Of a stretch of 64,000 bases of DNA, positions 1 to 9,679 are shown one piece after another; position 1 is the stretch's first letter, and each line of letters starts with the position of its first letter. Below the pieces are notes generated by a model, which had not been told where the DNA came from, did not search any database, and saw nothing but the letters and a program-made list of their open reading frames with translations. The position numbers and the translations under genes were made by a program. The DNA comes from Semisulcospira habei (Eukaryota > Mollusca > Gastropoda > Semisulcospiridae), in the NCBI GenBank assembly GCA_036245525.1, contig BTPG01000001.1, positions 174,132,078 through 174,196,077 on the forward strand, read 5' to 3'.

Positions 1-42
1 ATTGTTTTATTAATTTATTATTTTTTATTGTGCATAATAAAA

Positions 43-1326
43 ATGACACAGTCTTACGGATCAAAGTTAGACCCATACAGAAAACTACGTGAGCCTCTGG
101 GTGTTAAGGGCATAAGACAATCAATCGTCATCACAAACAATCCAAGTACCATAGACCAGAACCAAACACTTACAGTCAAGTTTCCAAACCTAGGCCCCAG
201 TGACGTTATTGTTCCTGGCACTGCACGCCTAGCATTTAATATTGAACTATCATCAGATGCAGACATAAACAGAACACTGGTTAACAATCTTGGCAGAGCA
301 ATTGTTAGAACTATTAAAGTAAAACTTGAAGGACAGGAAGTGTTTAGTCTTGACGACTCAGATGTATTTTACTGTTACAAAGATCTTTGGCTTACAAGAG
401 AAGAACGAGAAGATCGTATTTACCAAGGCATACAGTCTGATAATGTTGGGAAACTTCGAATCGACGCCGGAGATAAAGTAACTAATACAGCCATGGATGT
501 TATAATGGCCGAAACATATGGATCCAGATTCTACATTCCACTTGAGTTTGAAATCCTAACAGCTCATCTGCCTTATTATCAAGGGGCACTGAATGACCGT
601 CTGAGTTTTGAACTAACCTTCAATGACTACTCCAAAGTTATTAAATCATCTGATCTTAGTGCAACATATAAGATCTCTAACATTTCCTTGGAATATGAAA
701 TTGTCACACACACTGAACTAGCCAGACTCATTCAAAATCAGTATCAGTCAAGACTTCCAATTTATTATGACAGGGTGATTAGACATAGTTTAATACCCAA
801 AGACAAAAGCGACCCAATGTGGAACATAAACTTAAACACGCCTGCTAGGTCACTGAAAGGTATTCTTATGTTGTTTGTTGAACCAGCAGATCCATACAAA
901 CGGGATTCAGAAAAATTCTACAATCCTAAGATTACACATTTGTCCTGCACAATTGAAGGCCGCCCTAATCAAGTGTACGCGTCTGGAATGTTACCTTATC
1001 AACACTACGATGAGATCACAAAATATTTTGCAGGAGGAAGGATTAGAGATAAACCAGCAAACATTGCGTGCAAAGATCTACATCTGTATGACATTAGGAT
1101 TGGTCAATACCTGACAAACAAGTATGCACTGTGGTTAGACCTGCGTAGTACAGATGATGACTATCTTCATGGGTCAGGACGTACTGTCGAGAACGGTAGT
1201 GATGGAATAACAATTCAGATACAAAAGAAGGTTGAAACTGCTGCAGCCATAAACATATATTTGTATCTAATTTATGACGCACAACTCAATATTGCAGAAA
1301 GCAGACTGAGTGGACACATATATTAA
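43..1326 (+). CDS. Major capsid protein (double jelly-roll, Maverick/Polinton type)
   Basis: A 427-residue protein with the look of the Polinton/adintovirus major capsid family, which animal genome annotations often call F54H12.2-like. Such proteins form hexon-like double jelly-roll capsomers. The first ATG, in an A-rich context, is at 43; an open frame continues a few codons upstream but without ATG. Landmarks are the N-terminal segment with SIVITNNPSTI, beta-rich spacing throughout, and a conserved C-terminal third with YASGMLPYQHYDE and RTVENGSDG. The reading frame is intact. The packaging ATPase gene begins 19 bases after its stop, consistent with a virion-assembly gene pair. The assignment rests on family recognition by eye, not on a search. 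Confidence 0.85.
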   Translation: MTQSYGSKLDPYRKLREPLGVKGIRQSIVITNNPSTIDQNQTLTVKFPNLGPSDVIVPGTARLAFNIELSSDADINRTLVNNLGRAIVRTIKVKLEGQEVFSLDDSDVFYCYKDLWLTREEREDRIYQGIQSDNVGKLRIDAGDKVTNTAMDVIMAETYGSRFYIPLEFEILTAHLPYYQGALNDRLSFELTFNDYSKVIKSSDLSATYKISNISLEYEIVTHTELARLIQNQYQSRLPIYYDRVIRHSLIPKDKSDPMWNINLNTPARSLKGILMLFVEPADPYKRDSEKFYNPKITHLSCTIEGRPNQVYASGMLPYQHYDEITKYFAGGRIRDKPANIACKDLHLYDIRIGQYLTNKYALWLDLRSTDDDYLHGSGRTVENGSDGITIQIQKKVETAAAINIYLYLIYDAQLNIAESRLSGHIY

Positions 1327-1345
1327 AATTATATTGTGTATTAAA

Positions 1346-1957
1346 ATGAACCGGAGCTTAATGACACTCGATCCACACTGTGGCTTATTTTGTGGTGCCA
1401 CAGGCTGTGGAAAAACTGAATTTGTTCTTAATCTGTTACAAACAAGATACATATACCATTTCGAAAACATTGTAATATTTTGTCCTACGATAAAACACAA
1501 CAAAGCTTATCACAACCGTTTATTCATTTGGACTGACAGCAACATATACTTAGTCGACCCTGAGAAAAAACTGAATGACTACCTGCTGTATTTTTACAAA
1601 CAATTTGAAGGACAGCCAACGTTGTTCATAGTCGATGACTGTTCTGCAGAGAAAGACATTGTTAAGAAAAGAAACACACTGGCAGAACTTGCCTTTAGTG
1701 GCAGACATGCAAACATAAGTGTATGGATTCTCACTCAGAAATATAATGCTGTACTGAAAGATTTTCGAGAACAGTTAAAGTTTATATGTTTGTTTTACTG
1801 TAAGGATCGTGACAGCTTTGAAGACTGTCTCAGAGAAAACGATGTCATCCCAAATAAGCATGAACGAGACTGTTTAAAAAATAAACTGAAATCGACTAAG
1901 CACTTAAAGCTTATTTTAAAGACAGATCAGCCCACTGGGTATGGGTTAGTAAATTAA
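1346..1957 (+). CDS. Genome-packaging ATPase (FtsK/HerA, A32-like)
   Basis: A 203-residue P-loop ATPase. Walker A is GATGCGKT at residues 17-24 and Walker B is LFIVDD at about residues 93-98. Downstream, SGRHANISVWILTQ is the conserved sensor-like strand of A32/FtsK packaging ATPases. In Polintons and related viruses this enzyme pumps DNA into the preformed capsid. The ATG at 1346 is chosen because the upstream in-frame extension has no ATG and runs into the capsid gene. The frame is intact and the length fits the compact Polinton version of the family. It follows the capsid gene directly and precedes a small unrecognised gene. Confidence 0.88.
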   Translation: MNRSLMTLDPHCGLFCGATGCGKTEFVLNLLQTRYIYHFENIVIFCPTIKHNKAYHNRLFIWTDSNIYLVDPEKKLNDYLLYFYKQFEGQPTLFIVDDCSAEKDIVKKRNTLAELAFSGRHANISVWILTQKYNAVLKDFREQLKFICLFYCKDRDSFEDCLRENDVIPNKHERDCLKNKLKSTKHLKLILKTDQPTGYGLVN

Positions 1958-1983
1958 TTTATCTTTTTGGTTTGTCTTTAAAA

Positions 1984-2325
1984 ATGACAGACAGACAAAA
2001 TTGGCCTATTGGTGAAATAATAGATATTACACACTATTTTAAAAATATTAAATATGTAAGCCAACTTTATAATAGAGAGACACCCGGTAATTTATTTATG
2101 ATACCGACAACAGTTTATATGACTGGTAATATAACTTTTTATGTTGATAATCCATTTATTAAAAAAATAACTGTTGATATTAATACACAACCATTTACTA
2201 TTAATTATTGCAGTAATTGGTTTGGTAAAGTGTGTAGTAATTTAGAAAAAGAGCTATATAAAATAAATTTGTATTTTAACGTTGTTACATTTAATAAAAT
2301 GGTATTGCACATACAAAACCAATAA
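1984..2325 (+). CDS. Hypothetical small Maverick protein
   Basis: A 113-residue intact ORF starting at an ATG preceded by an A-rich leader, like its neighbours. I do not recognise the family. It has no signal peptide or transmembrane segment; hydrophobic and polar residues alternate in short blocks (for example TVYMTGNITFYVD), suggesting a beta-rich fold. Its position between the ATPase and DNA polymerase genes of the same strand suggests a virion or DNA-processing accessory role, but that is inference from context only. The following 112 bases up to the polymerase start are AT-rich and noncoding, and contain an AATAAA at about 2376. Confidence 0.5.
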   Translation: MTDRQNWPIGEIIDITHYFKNIKYVSQLYNRETPGNLFMIPTTVYMTGNITFYVDNPFIKKITVDINTQPFTINYCSNWFGKVCSNLEKELYKINLYFNVVTFNKMVLHIQNQ

Positions 2326-2437
2326 TGATGATTGAGTCAGTGTGTAAACAAATCTGTTTTGTAGGAGTTACAGTCAATAAAGTGCCATTTTCATTATATA
2401 ATTTTCTATTTATTTTTTTGTCGGACAAATAAAAAAG

Positions 2438-5400
2438 ATGGACAACCATCAAAGATTAAGAAACGTGTTTCACACAACTGACTTACCTATATCTAATATT
2501 TACAATGTCTATGAATCAATAGAAAGATCTTTATTAGTCATACAAAATAACCTTCTTTCTGATAGTGTAAAGATTCAGATTGTTGCAAAAATAGAATTTG
2601 CCAGAGATGTTGGTGAAGTTATTGTAACGTATATCTCGACAAGGCAGCACACAGTTAATTCGAGAAGAGAACTAGAGAAAGTGTTTAGAGAAAGATTGTT
2701 ACCAGACTTCCATGAAGCAATTGACAGAGCAGAAATGCAAGGGTCTGGCTGGCATGAAGGCCTTGTACATGAACTACAACTGAAGCAGTCAAGATATCAT
2801 CCTATACTAGGTAAATCATGGATACCACTTCCAACTGAGGTTGCAAACAAAAAGGCTGTAGTCAATATTCAAAACAATGATAATTTGTTTTATGTGGTGT
2901 GTGCTTGCTAAACTACACTTTGTAAAAACAAGACCTGATCGTGTATCTAACTATACCAAATTTGTAAATGAACTCAACTTCAGTGGCATTGAGTTCCCTG
3001 TTAAAATAGAGGATATAGACTTGTTTGAAAAACTAAATCCTGGTATATCTGTGAATGTGTTTGTGTGGGAAAATGAATCTGAGAATAAGTTACAGCCAAT
3101 TAGAGTATCTCCAATTGCCCCAACCTATGGGCAGCCAGAAGATAAACATGTTGACATGTTGCTAATAAGATCTGGTGATAACTTTCACTACACAATTATC
3201 AGAAGTATGTCAAGACTAATTCATCATACAACAAAACATGACGGTAAACAGGAATTTTGTAAAAAATGTTTACAGAGGTTTTCCTCTATTAAAGTAGCAC
3301 ACAAACATGTGCAGCACTGCAGGTCGGCTGATGACATTCAAACAATACTGAGGTATCCAGATCCTGGTAGTCAAGTGTATTTTAAGAACTATGGGAATCA
3401 GCAAAAGCTGCCATTTGTAGTGTATGCAGATTTTGAATCACTCGTTGTTCCATATGAGGGTCCTGTTCCAGAGTCATTACCAAAGACTGTAAAATTGAGT
3501 GACCAAGTGGTGTGTTCTTTTGGATACATTCTTGTTAGGTCAGACGGTCTTCATTCAGAACCTGTTATCTACAGGGGTGAAAATGCAGCTTGTCTGTTTT
3601 TAACAGAAATGAGACATTTGTATAGTCAGGTAGTACAATATCTCACAACATGTCAGATGCCTTTGGTGATGACAGAAGAAGACAAACTAAAATTTGATAC
3701 AGCTGAGATGTGTTGGATTTGTGAACAGCCTCTGGGAGGTGATAAAGTTCGTGACCACGATCACATAACTGGGCGTTACAGAGGTGCTGCACATGGTGAT
3801 TGTAACTTGAAATTAAAAATAGATCCTAAGACATATAAGTTACCAATCTTTTTCCACAATCTGAAGGGATATGATTCACACATTATCATGCAGGCTGTTG
3901 ATGAGTCTTACAGAAAAATTAGTTGCATTGCCCAGACAACTGAGAAGTACTTGACTTTTAGATTGGACAAATTAGCATTTTATGACTCCATGCAACATTT
4001 GTCTTTAGGTCTTGCTAGTCTGGCAGAAGGACTGAGTGAGTATCCAATAACAAGTAAATATTTTGAGCCGGACTTGATTAAAAAAGGTGTTTATCCATAT
4101 GAGTACATCAGTGACTGGGTAGTTTTTGAGGAAAGGAGACTGCCTCCAAAAGAGAAATTTTATTCTACACTAACTGGTAAAGGTATTTCTGACTCTGAAT
4201 ACCAGCATGCACTTGATGCGTGGGAAAAACTAGGGTGTCAGACAATTGGTGATTACCACGATCAGTACTTAAAGGCTGATGTCTGTTTGCTAGCAGACGT
4301 ATTTGAAAGTTACCGTGAAAAGGGTTTGTTACACTACAAGCTTGACCCTGCTTGTTACATAACTAGTCCTGGCATGACATGGGATGCATTTTTGAAATCC
4401 AGTAAGATATCTATAGACCTGTTGTCTGATCGTACGATGGGTGAAATGGTGGAACGTGGATTGAGAGGTGGTATTAGTCTAGCAGCAAACAATTATGGCA
4501 AGGCCAACAACAAATATCTTGACGACTTTGACCCCTCAAAGCCAATGTCATTTATTACATACTTGGATGCTAATAATTTGTATGGATTTGCAATGTGTGA
4601 ATTGTTGCCATTAAAAAACTTTTGTTTGTATGATTTGTCACAGTATGGCATAAAAAAATTAACAAAATATATTATGGATCGAGGTCAAAATGATGAAAAG
4701 GGTTGGATCTTTGAAGTAGACCTGGAGTATCCACACCATCTACATGATTACCATAATGATTATCCATTAGCAGTTGAAAAAATGAGTTTAACGGGAAAAA
4801 AAGAAGACACCAAACTTGTACCCAATCTGAATGACAAATTTAATTACGTTTGCCACTATCGATTGTTACAGTTTTACATCAGACATGGGTTAGTACTAAA
4901 GAAAGTTCATAGAGGAATTCAATTTGACCAAAGTGCTTTCATGAAAGATTACATAATGAAAAATACAACATTGCGTGCAAGAGAAGGTAACACTGCATTT
5001 GACAAAGACTTCTTTAAGCTTATGAACAATGCCTGTTTTGGTAAGACTATGGAAAATCCTCATCACAGAAAAGATGTGAGATTAGTCACAACTGAATCGG
5101 GTGCAATTAAACTTACAAGTAAGCCTCAGTACACAGGGTATAAAGAATTTCATTCATCATTGTATGCTGTGTCACTCAAAAAAAAAGATTGTTAAACTGG
5201 ATAAGCCAGTATTCATTGGTATGGCAATTCTTGAGTTATCAAAACTGTTAATGCTTGAATTTTATTATGATTACTTCAAACCAAAGTATCCTGAGTGTCG
5301 ATTGTTATACACTGACACTGACTCTATGATCATTGATGTGCCTACTGAAGACTTTTATGAAGACATGAAAACAGAGTTACACATGTATGACACGTCTGAT

Positions 5401-5873
5401 TATCCTAAAGATCACCCATTGTTTAGCACACAAAACAAGAAAGTGCCTGGAAAGTTTAAGGATGAACTAAATGGTGTGCCAATAGTTGAGTACGTTGGAC
5501 TGAGATCAAAAATGTATTCTATTCAGCATCAGAAAGGTAGTCAGTCGAAAGCCAAAGGTATCAAGAAAACAGCAATAAAAAATAAAGACATTCGACATGA
5601 ACATTACAAGCAAGTGTTAGATGGTGCATTAATGCCTGATTATCCAAACAAGACACTAAGATCAAACAAACATAATATTGAAATGATTCAAACATATAAA
5701 AAGTCTCTAGCAGTTGGGGATACAGAGTGTTTCACACTAAGGAAAAAGCTTATGCACCAGGTCATTACAGGCTCAAGTTATCTGAAGAAATAGCTGATAA
5801 TCTGCTTGATAAACTAATTGATGAATTGAAATTGTTAAAAATGAGTAACGGTGTCTGTGGGAATAATCTGTAA
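2438..5873 (+). pseudogene. Protein-primed family B DNA polymerase, three frame breaks
   Basis: Polinton-type PolB that would replicate the element by protein priming. The N-terminal segment (2438-2884) carries the family's GSGW motif near 2750. Then come Exo I YADFES (about 3423), an inserted Cys/His-rich endonuclease-VII-like zinc module (about 3710-3815), Exo II NLKGYDSH (about 3858), Exo III YLKADVCLLADVF (about 4267), motif A DANNLYGFAM (about 4567), motif B NACFGKTMEN (about 5025) and motif C YTDTDSM (5308-5328). Three single-base frame changes interrupt it: near 2884, at a run of nine A at 5178-5186, and at a short A-run near 5743. Beyond the last break the C-terminus appears to continue to a TAA at 5871, overlapping the convergent integrase gene. 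Homopolymer sites make assembly error possible, but three breaks favour a decayed copy. Confidence 0.86.
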
Positions 5874-6785
5874 TTCTTCTCTAACAAATGCCCTCTGGGG
5901 TGCAGGCTCATACAGATAATATATTGTTGCATTAGCTGAAGGAACTATTTTTTTTATATTATGAACAGATGTAGACCAAATTGGATCAGTTGCCCTACGT
6001 CTAACGTCATTCTCAGCTTCACCTGGTTGATACAAATATCTTACCTGTTTTGTAAACAAGCTAGTGTCTGGAGGTGTTGTTGTTGTTTTTATTTCTGACG
6101 GTATTGTTTTCAATTTAATAGCATCAACAGGTTTAGGGTGACCCTCATTATTCATTGCTTTTATTACAGATGGTAATCTTTTAACCCACTCAGTGTTACG
6201 TGTGTCATGCATGAGTTCCTTAGAATACTGATAGCTAAAAAGTCTCTCTGATAATTGTTTATTGAAATTTTGTACAATAGCCTGTGATCTATGCAAGCCT
6301 GGTATGCCTCGCCGCACTAGCACTCCATGCTTTGCAAATAACTGATTAACAGCGCCTTTAAATTCACTCCCATCATCAACCTGCACAAGCCTAGGGTATT
6401 TTAAAGGACCTCGACTATATATTTTTGATAATGCAGTGGCCACTGTTACAGCTTTTTTGTCAGTTATGGGTTCTGCATCCTTATACCTTGAAGCTATGTC
6501 AACAACAGTTAATGCATACTTGTATCGTTTCTTTCTTATTGTGTCATGCGGAAGAAACAGGAGGTCCATTTGGTGTGTGTCATTAGGGATAGTGTTTTCA
6601 AAATGAGGCCTTGTTATTTTTCTTGGAGCAGGAAGATATATTTGCCAAATTGCCTGTTTTTTAAGCCACTGTTTTATTTGGTTAACATCTCCACCCACAG
6701 CAGCATGTAATTTTTTTATTGCAGTATTCCCTTTCCAGTAGCCAATTGGGGAGTAATATATTTTTGATAGTTTAGCGTCTGCCAT
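5835..6785 (-). CDS. Retroviral-type integrase (c-integrase), catalytic Glu replaced by Gln
   Basis: A 316-residue RVE-superfamily integrase of the Maverick type that would insert the element into host DNA. The first catalytic Asp lies in HQMDLLFLP and the second in VQVDDGSEF. The third catalytic residue, the Glu of the expected RSQAIVE segment, is Gln here (RSQAIVQNFN; codon at 6270-6272 on the minus strand). A single G-to-C change in a Glu codon explains it. The C-terminal region has the chromodomain-like or SH3-like tail typical of the family. The ATG at 6785 is used; it overlaps the end of the upstream gene by 14 bases. The frame is open, but strand-transfer activity is predicted to be lost. 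Confidence 0.86.
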   Translation of the reverse strand: MADAKLSKIYYSPIGYWKGNTAIKKLHAAVGGDVNQIKQWLKKQAIWQIYLPAPRKITRPHFENTIPNDTHQMDLLFLPHDTIRKKRYKYALTVVDIASRYKDAEPITDKKAVTVATALSKIYSRGPLKYPRLVQVDDGSEFKGAVNQLFAKHGVLVRRGIPGLHRSQAIVQNFNKQLSERLFSYQYSKELMHDTRNTEWVKRLPSVIKAMNNEGHPKPVDAIKLKTIPSEIKTTTTPPDTSLFTKQVRYLYQPGEAENDVRRRATDPIWSTSVHNIKKIVPSANATIYYLYEPAPQRAFVREELQIIPTDTVTHF

Positions 6786-7203
6786 TTTTTCTAGCAATAT
6801 AAACTCCTGTAAAATATACTAATGTCATTCCTACTAAAACAAATATTATTTCTCCATTTCTTTGTTCTAGGCTTGGTTGGTAGTAGTCACTAAGTTTTGG
6901 TTGTGGAATAGATATGTCTTCACCAGTAACAAGATAGTATTCTTTGATCGCGTCATCGACGTTTGAAAATATATGCTGTGCGTGACCCTCAAGTTTTAGT
7001 TTTTCATTAATAAAATCAAGTTTCTCAATTCTTTGCTTCTCATAATCTTGTTGAGCTTGAGCTAGTTTTTCAGATGCCTCATTGTGGCGCTTCATTTCTT
7101 CTGCTGATTCTTCTTTACTCACTTTTGAAAAGAAATAGTTTGATCCACTAAAAGCTAATGCGTTAATAACTGCACCACCAATCATGACAGCTATTGTTGC
7201 CAT
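6772..7203 (-). CDS. Conserved Maverick coiled-coil/membrane protein
   Basis: A 143-residue protein with a hydrophobic N-terminus (MATIAVMIGGAVINALAFSG). A charged, probably coiled-coil middle (about residues 28-75) follows, then a conserved EYYLVTGEDI...KLSDYYQPS stretch. The C-terminus is a transmembrane helix (about 117-137) with a short basic tail. I recognise this architecture from Maverick/Polinton accessory ORFs of marine invertebrates, where the function is not established; a virion membrane or structural role is plausible. It lies between the integrase gene (14-bp overlap) and the 76-residue membrane protein gene (8-bp gap), indicating one leftward gene block. Confidence 0.7.
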   Translation of the reverse strand: MATIAVMIGGAVINALAFSGSNYFFSKVSKEESAEEMKRHNEASEKLAQAQQDYEKQRIEKLDFINEKLKLEGHAQHIFSNVDDAIKEYYLVTGEDISIPQPKLSDYYQPSLEQRNGEIIFVLVGMTLVYFTGVYIARKNGRR

Positions 7204-7211
7204 ATTTTTAT

Positions 7212-7442
7212 TTACATAGAAATATTTTCTGGAATAATTCCTTGCTTGACAAGAAAATCTTTTGTTGCAATCGATGCTGTTATAACAACTACTAGCTTAG
7301 CACTGTCTTCAAAGTCTAATTTACTAAGGTCTGCTGATTTCATTTTGAGTAGACTTTTTCCCAGCATAGAATATGCTACTGCTAGTCCACTTATTACAGC
7401 GGAGTGATAGACAAGGTTCATTAAGTTCTTTGTGTCGCTCAT
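7212..7442 (-). CDS. Small conserved Maverick membrane protein
   Basis: A 76-residue ORF starting with ATG in an A-rich leader. It has two hydrophobic stretches (about residues 12-29 and 48-62) separated by a Lys/Asp-rich linker, and ends with a segment like KDFLVKQGIIP that recurs in Polinton small membrane proteins. The role is unknown; a small virion membrane or scaffold protein is a reasonable guess. The frame is intact and closely packed with its neighbours. Confidence 0.62.
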   Translation of the reverse strand: MSDTKNLMNLVYHSAVISGLAVAYSMLGKSLLKMKSADLSKLDFEDSAKLVVVITASIATKDFLVKQGIIPENISM

Positions 7443-7478
7443 TTTCTTATACCATAAAAATTAAAATAATAAATTTAT

Positions 7479-7874
7479 TTACTGCATGTAAAATGGGTCC
7501 AAAGGTTTTGGAACTGCTGGTAATGTGGAGACTTCTTCTTTTGTTTTTGGAGTGTTTGATTTTTTGGACACTGTTCGAGTGTTTGGTTTGTATTTTTTAT
7601 ATAATTGGTAACCTACGTAACCAAATCCGACAACAAATCCAGCAACTATATATTTTGTAGTTTGTTTTTTCTCACTTTTGGGTGGTTGTGTTGGTTCTGG
7701 TGGAAGTGGTGATGGTGTGTTAGTCTTTTCTGTTTTCGCTTGAAGCTGTAATTTCTTTTGTCTGTTATATTCAGCTAATCTTTTTCCAGCCTCTATTCGA
7801 CCTGGACTTTTAGTCTTAGTCACTGTTTGAACCTGTGTCAAGACATGGCTCTGTTGTGGAGTCGTCTCGTCCAT
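7479..7874 (-). CDS. Maverick accessory protein with single TM segment
   Basis: A 131-residue ORF. The N-terminus is polar and basic with the motif PGRIEAGKRLAEYNRQKK (about residues 25-42), which I associate with a conserved Polinton/adintovirus accessory family. A Pro/Lys-rich linker follows, then one transmembrane helix (about 73-90, YIVAGFVVGFGYVGYQLYKK) and a basic, Pro-containing tail. Function is not established; it could be a DNA-binding or virion membrane protein. Its start overlaps the 3' end of the next leftward gene by 59 bases, as is common in compact viral genomes. Confidence 0.6.
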   Translation of the reverse strand: MDETTPQQSHVLTQVQTVTKTKSPGRIEAGKRLAEYNRQKKLQLQAKTEKTNTPSPLPPEPTQPPKSEKKQTTKYIVAGFVVGFGYVGYQLYKKYKPNTRTVSKKSNTPKTKEEVSTLPAVPKPLDPFYMQ

Positions 7875-8319
7875 TTTCTTCTATTTTAGAAAAATCAATA
7901 TGACTACTAGTAACAAGTAAGGTTACAGCAGGCGCAAGGTAATTCCCAAACTTATAAAACATAAGGCATGCTAATTTACCTATTGAACTTGAAACTATGG
8001 GGTTGCTTTCGAGATCGTGTGAAAGGTTGTCAGCGTCTACAGGTAGAAAGTGGCTTACTGCTTTTGTGTATAGGCATACTAGAGATCGACTTAAATCACG
8101 TGTCATTAGTGAAGAAATGTGGTTTTCATATTTAGAATGAAGCTTGATTAGCTCGTCAGAGGTTAAAGATTCAATATCCTCTATATTGTATTGTCTACCC
8201 AGATAAGCCTTTGACTTGCCTGAGACAATCACAGACAAAAGACGCTGTTTCTTGGAGTCTAAGTCTTTGTTTTCTACAGCATTGGTATCGTTTAGAAGAA
8301 GTAATTCATCTTGATTCAT
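7816..8319 (-). CDS. Conserved Maverick protein of unknown function
   Basis: A 167-residue ORF, first gene of the leftward block. The ATG at 8319 is preceded by an AT-rich TATA-like leader and is preferred over an upstream in-frame start that adds a hydrophobic leader of 16 residues. The middle (RDLSRSLVCLYTKAVSHFLPVDADNL, split here as two adjacent conserved segments) and the later SSHIDFSKI segment resemble a recurring Polinton ORF. No enzymatic motif is seen. It probably belongs with the virion/accessory set. Confidence 0.58.
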   Translation of the reverse strand: MNQDELLLLNDTNAVENKDLDSKKQRLLSVIVSGKSKAYLGRQYNIEDIESLTSDELIKLHSKYENHISSLMTRDLSRSLVCLYTKAVSHFLPVDADNLSHDLESNPIVSSSIGKLACLMFYKFGNYLAPAVTLLVTSSHIDFSKIEENGRDDSTTEPCLDTGSNSD

Positions 8320-8922
8320 TTTATAATATAATATAATAATTTTGCTTAAAAAAGTCAATGACAGCATTAATAATTTAGGTTGGGTGGGGGATCTGGCTTA
8401 ATAATCGCGGGTTGGTAGCTGATCAAAAATCGTTGCTTGAATGATTTCTGGAGTGGAACTAAAATGGCTAGGTAATAAAGGTATTGGGTGTATTGGGTGG
8501 CGTTGGTTTGTCTAAATGGCTAGTTGATTAGAATAAATGTATTGATTGGGGGAGGGGTGCCCATCACCTGTCTAATTATCTATCTCTTGTGTGTGTGTGT
8601 GTGTGTGTGTTTGCGTGTGTGTGTCTGTATGTGTGTGTGCAACTTGGTGTTGTTTTAGTGTGTCAGTGTGTATGTATGTGTGTATTTATGTATCAGGCAT
8701 ACTCAGCCATGCAAACAGAACCTTAGAATGAACCAGTAACTCAATGTTAAACAAGCCTCTCAAACCTACTCATAATGAGAAATCAAACACTACAAATAAC
8801 TGAAAATGTTGTAGAACGGGGCTCATGTGACTCTTACTTAGTACAAGCCTTTATGTTGGTGAAGCCTTATTCAGTCACACCGGGCCGGTGTACAAATTCT
8901 AAGGATCTTTTCAACATGGTCT
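8320..8922. other. Noncoding edge of the Maverick element with GT-rich microsatellite
   Basis: No gene is supported here. The stretch contains a (GT)n-rich block at about 8590-8690 and otherwise unique-looking sequence. The Maverick right terminus must lie here or close by, because a LINE 5' region begins near 8923. I could not identify a terminal inverted repeat or target duplication. Confidence 0.5.
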
Positions 8923-9679
8923 CATCTCACTCCTTCAGCCTCTCTGCTTTTGGTTGTTTGTGGAGTCTTGGTCACAGCCTCGCCACTACTGCTTGCCCGA
9001 GCATCGCCTACTGCTACTTGCCAGCCTTCCATCTACAACAGCCTGTCAGCACGGCACTACCATCTTTCCATCGCCATCCTCAGTCGCTTGCGTCCTCAAG
9101 CCATACCACGCCTATAGCCAGCAAACTTCGCCATTGCCACTGCCTACTACAACTACGTCTACACGAACTCCTTTCGGTCGGCCTCTAAATTTCGCTCGTG
9201 AAATTTCAGAGAAGGTATACGCTGTCCCGAATCTTGCTTACTATAGACTAAACGTATAGTTACTAGTACTATTTTTTCCCTTAAAAAGCAGGAAAACGTA
9301 AGTGTCCCACAGTCACCTTCTGTGCTGTGTGGATATCTTTCTTTAAACCAAAAGATAGCGTCTGTCCGAGCTGGTTTTGCCCGCTTGGACAGCGCAGCCT
9401 AGGGCAGTCTAGTTCCCCCAGCCCGTAAATAAATTTAATATAGCAGATAGATCAGACTTTAAATTAGGAATCTGCCGCAGTCACTTTCCGTGCCGCGCGG
9501 CAGTTACAGCTAAAAACTAGCACCGAACTGGGTCAGAATCGCTCACCCAGCCGGCGCAGCATAAGACAGCTTAGCCTCCCAGCCCAGCCACGCTCTGTGG
9601 CGCGCCCTAGTTTGGCGCAGTACAGGCTTGCATAGCCTCCTAGTCTGGTGATTGTACTACAATAGTATCAAATTTATTC
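8923..9679 (+). repeat. LINE-A 5' untranslated region, copy 1
   Basis: About 550 bases from 8923 to 9475 recur with high similarity at 13044-13600. Both copies include a C-rich segment rich in CAGCCTCGCC- and CACTACTGCTTGCC-like words, and a stretch containing GATAGCGTCTGTCCG. Because copy 1 leads into an ORF1 with zinc knuckles and copy 2 into RT plus RNase H, I read this as the 5' region of one LINE family. Short open frames inside it look like chance. Confidence 0.7.

Larger units (their letters stand above)
1..8400. mobile_element. Maverick/Polinton (adintovirus-like) element, left end outside window
   Basis: Capsid, packaging ATPase and protein-primed PolB genes run rightward and meet a leftward set of integrase and four small proteins. 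This gene content is the signature of Maverick/Polinton large DNA transposons, also classed as adintoviruses when regarded as viruses. The maturation protease and minor capsid (penton) genes usual in such elements are not seen and may lie left of the window. The right terminus is not resolved: coding stops at 8319 and no terminal inverted repeat can be matched because the other end is missing. Polymerase and integrase damage suggest that this copy is defective. The right boundary is approximate. Confidence 0.88.

Noticed and set aside
5178..5186. Programmed ribosomal frameshift at the A9 run in PolB
   Set aside because: A -1 slip does not enter the PolB frame and +1 slipping there has no stimulatory structure I can see; with two further breaks, decay or sequencing error is simpler.
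8775..9259. Cys/His/Leu-rich ORFs at 8775-9259 and 12984-13291
   Set aside because: They fall in the duplicated LINE 5' region, shift frame between copies and have no family features.
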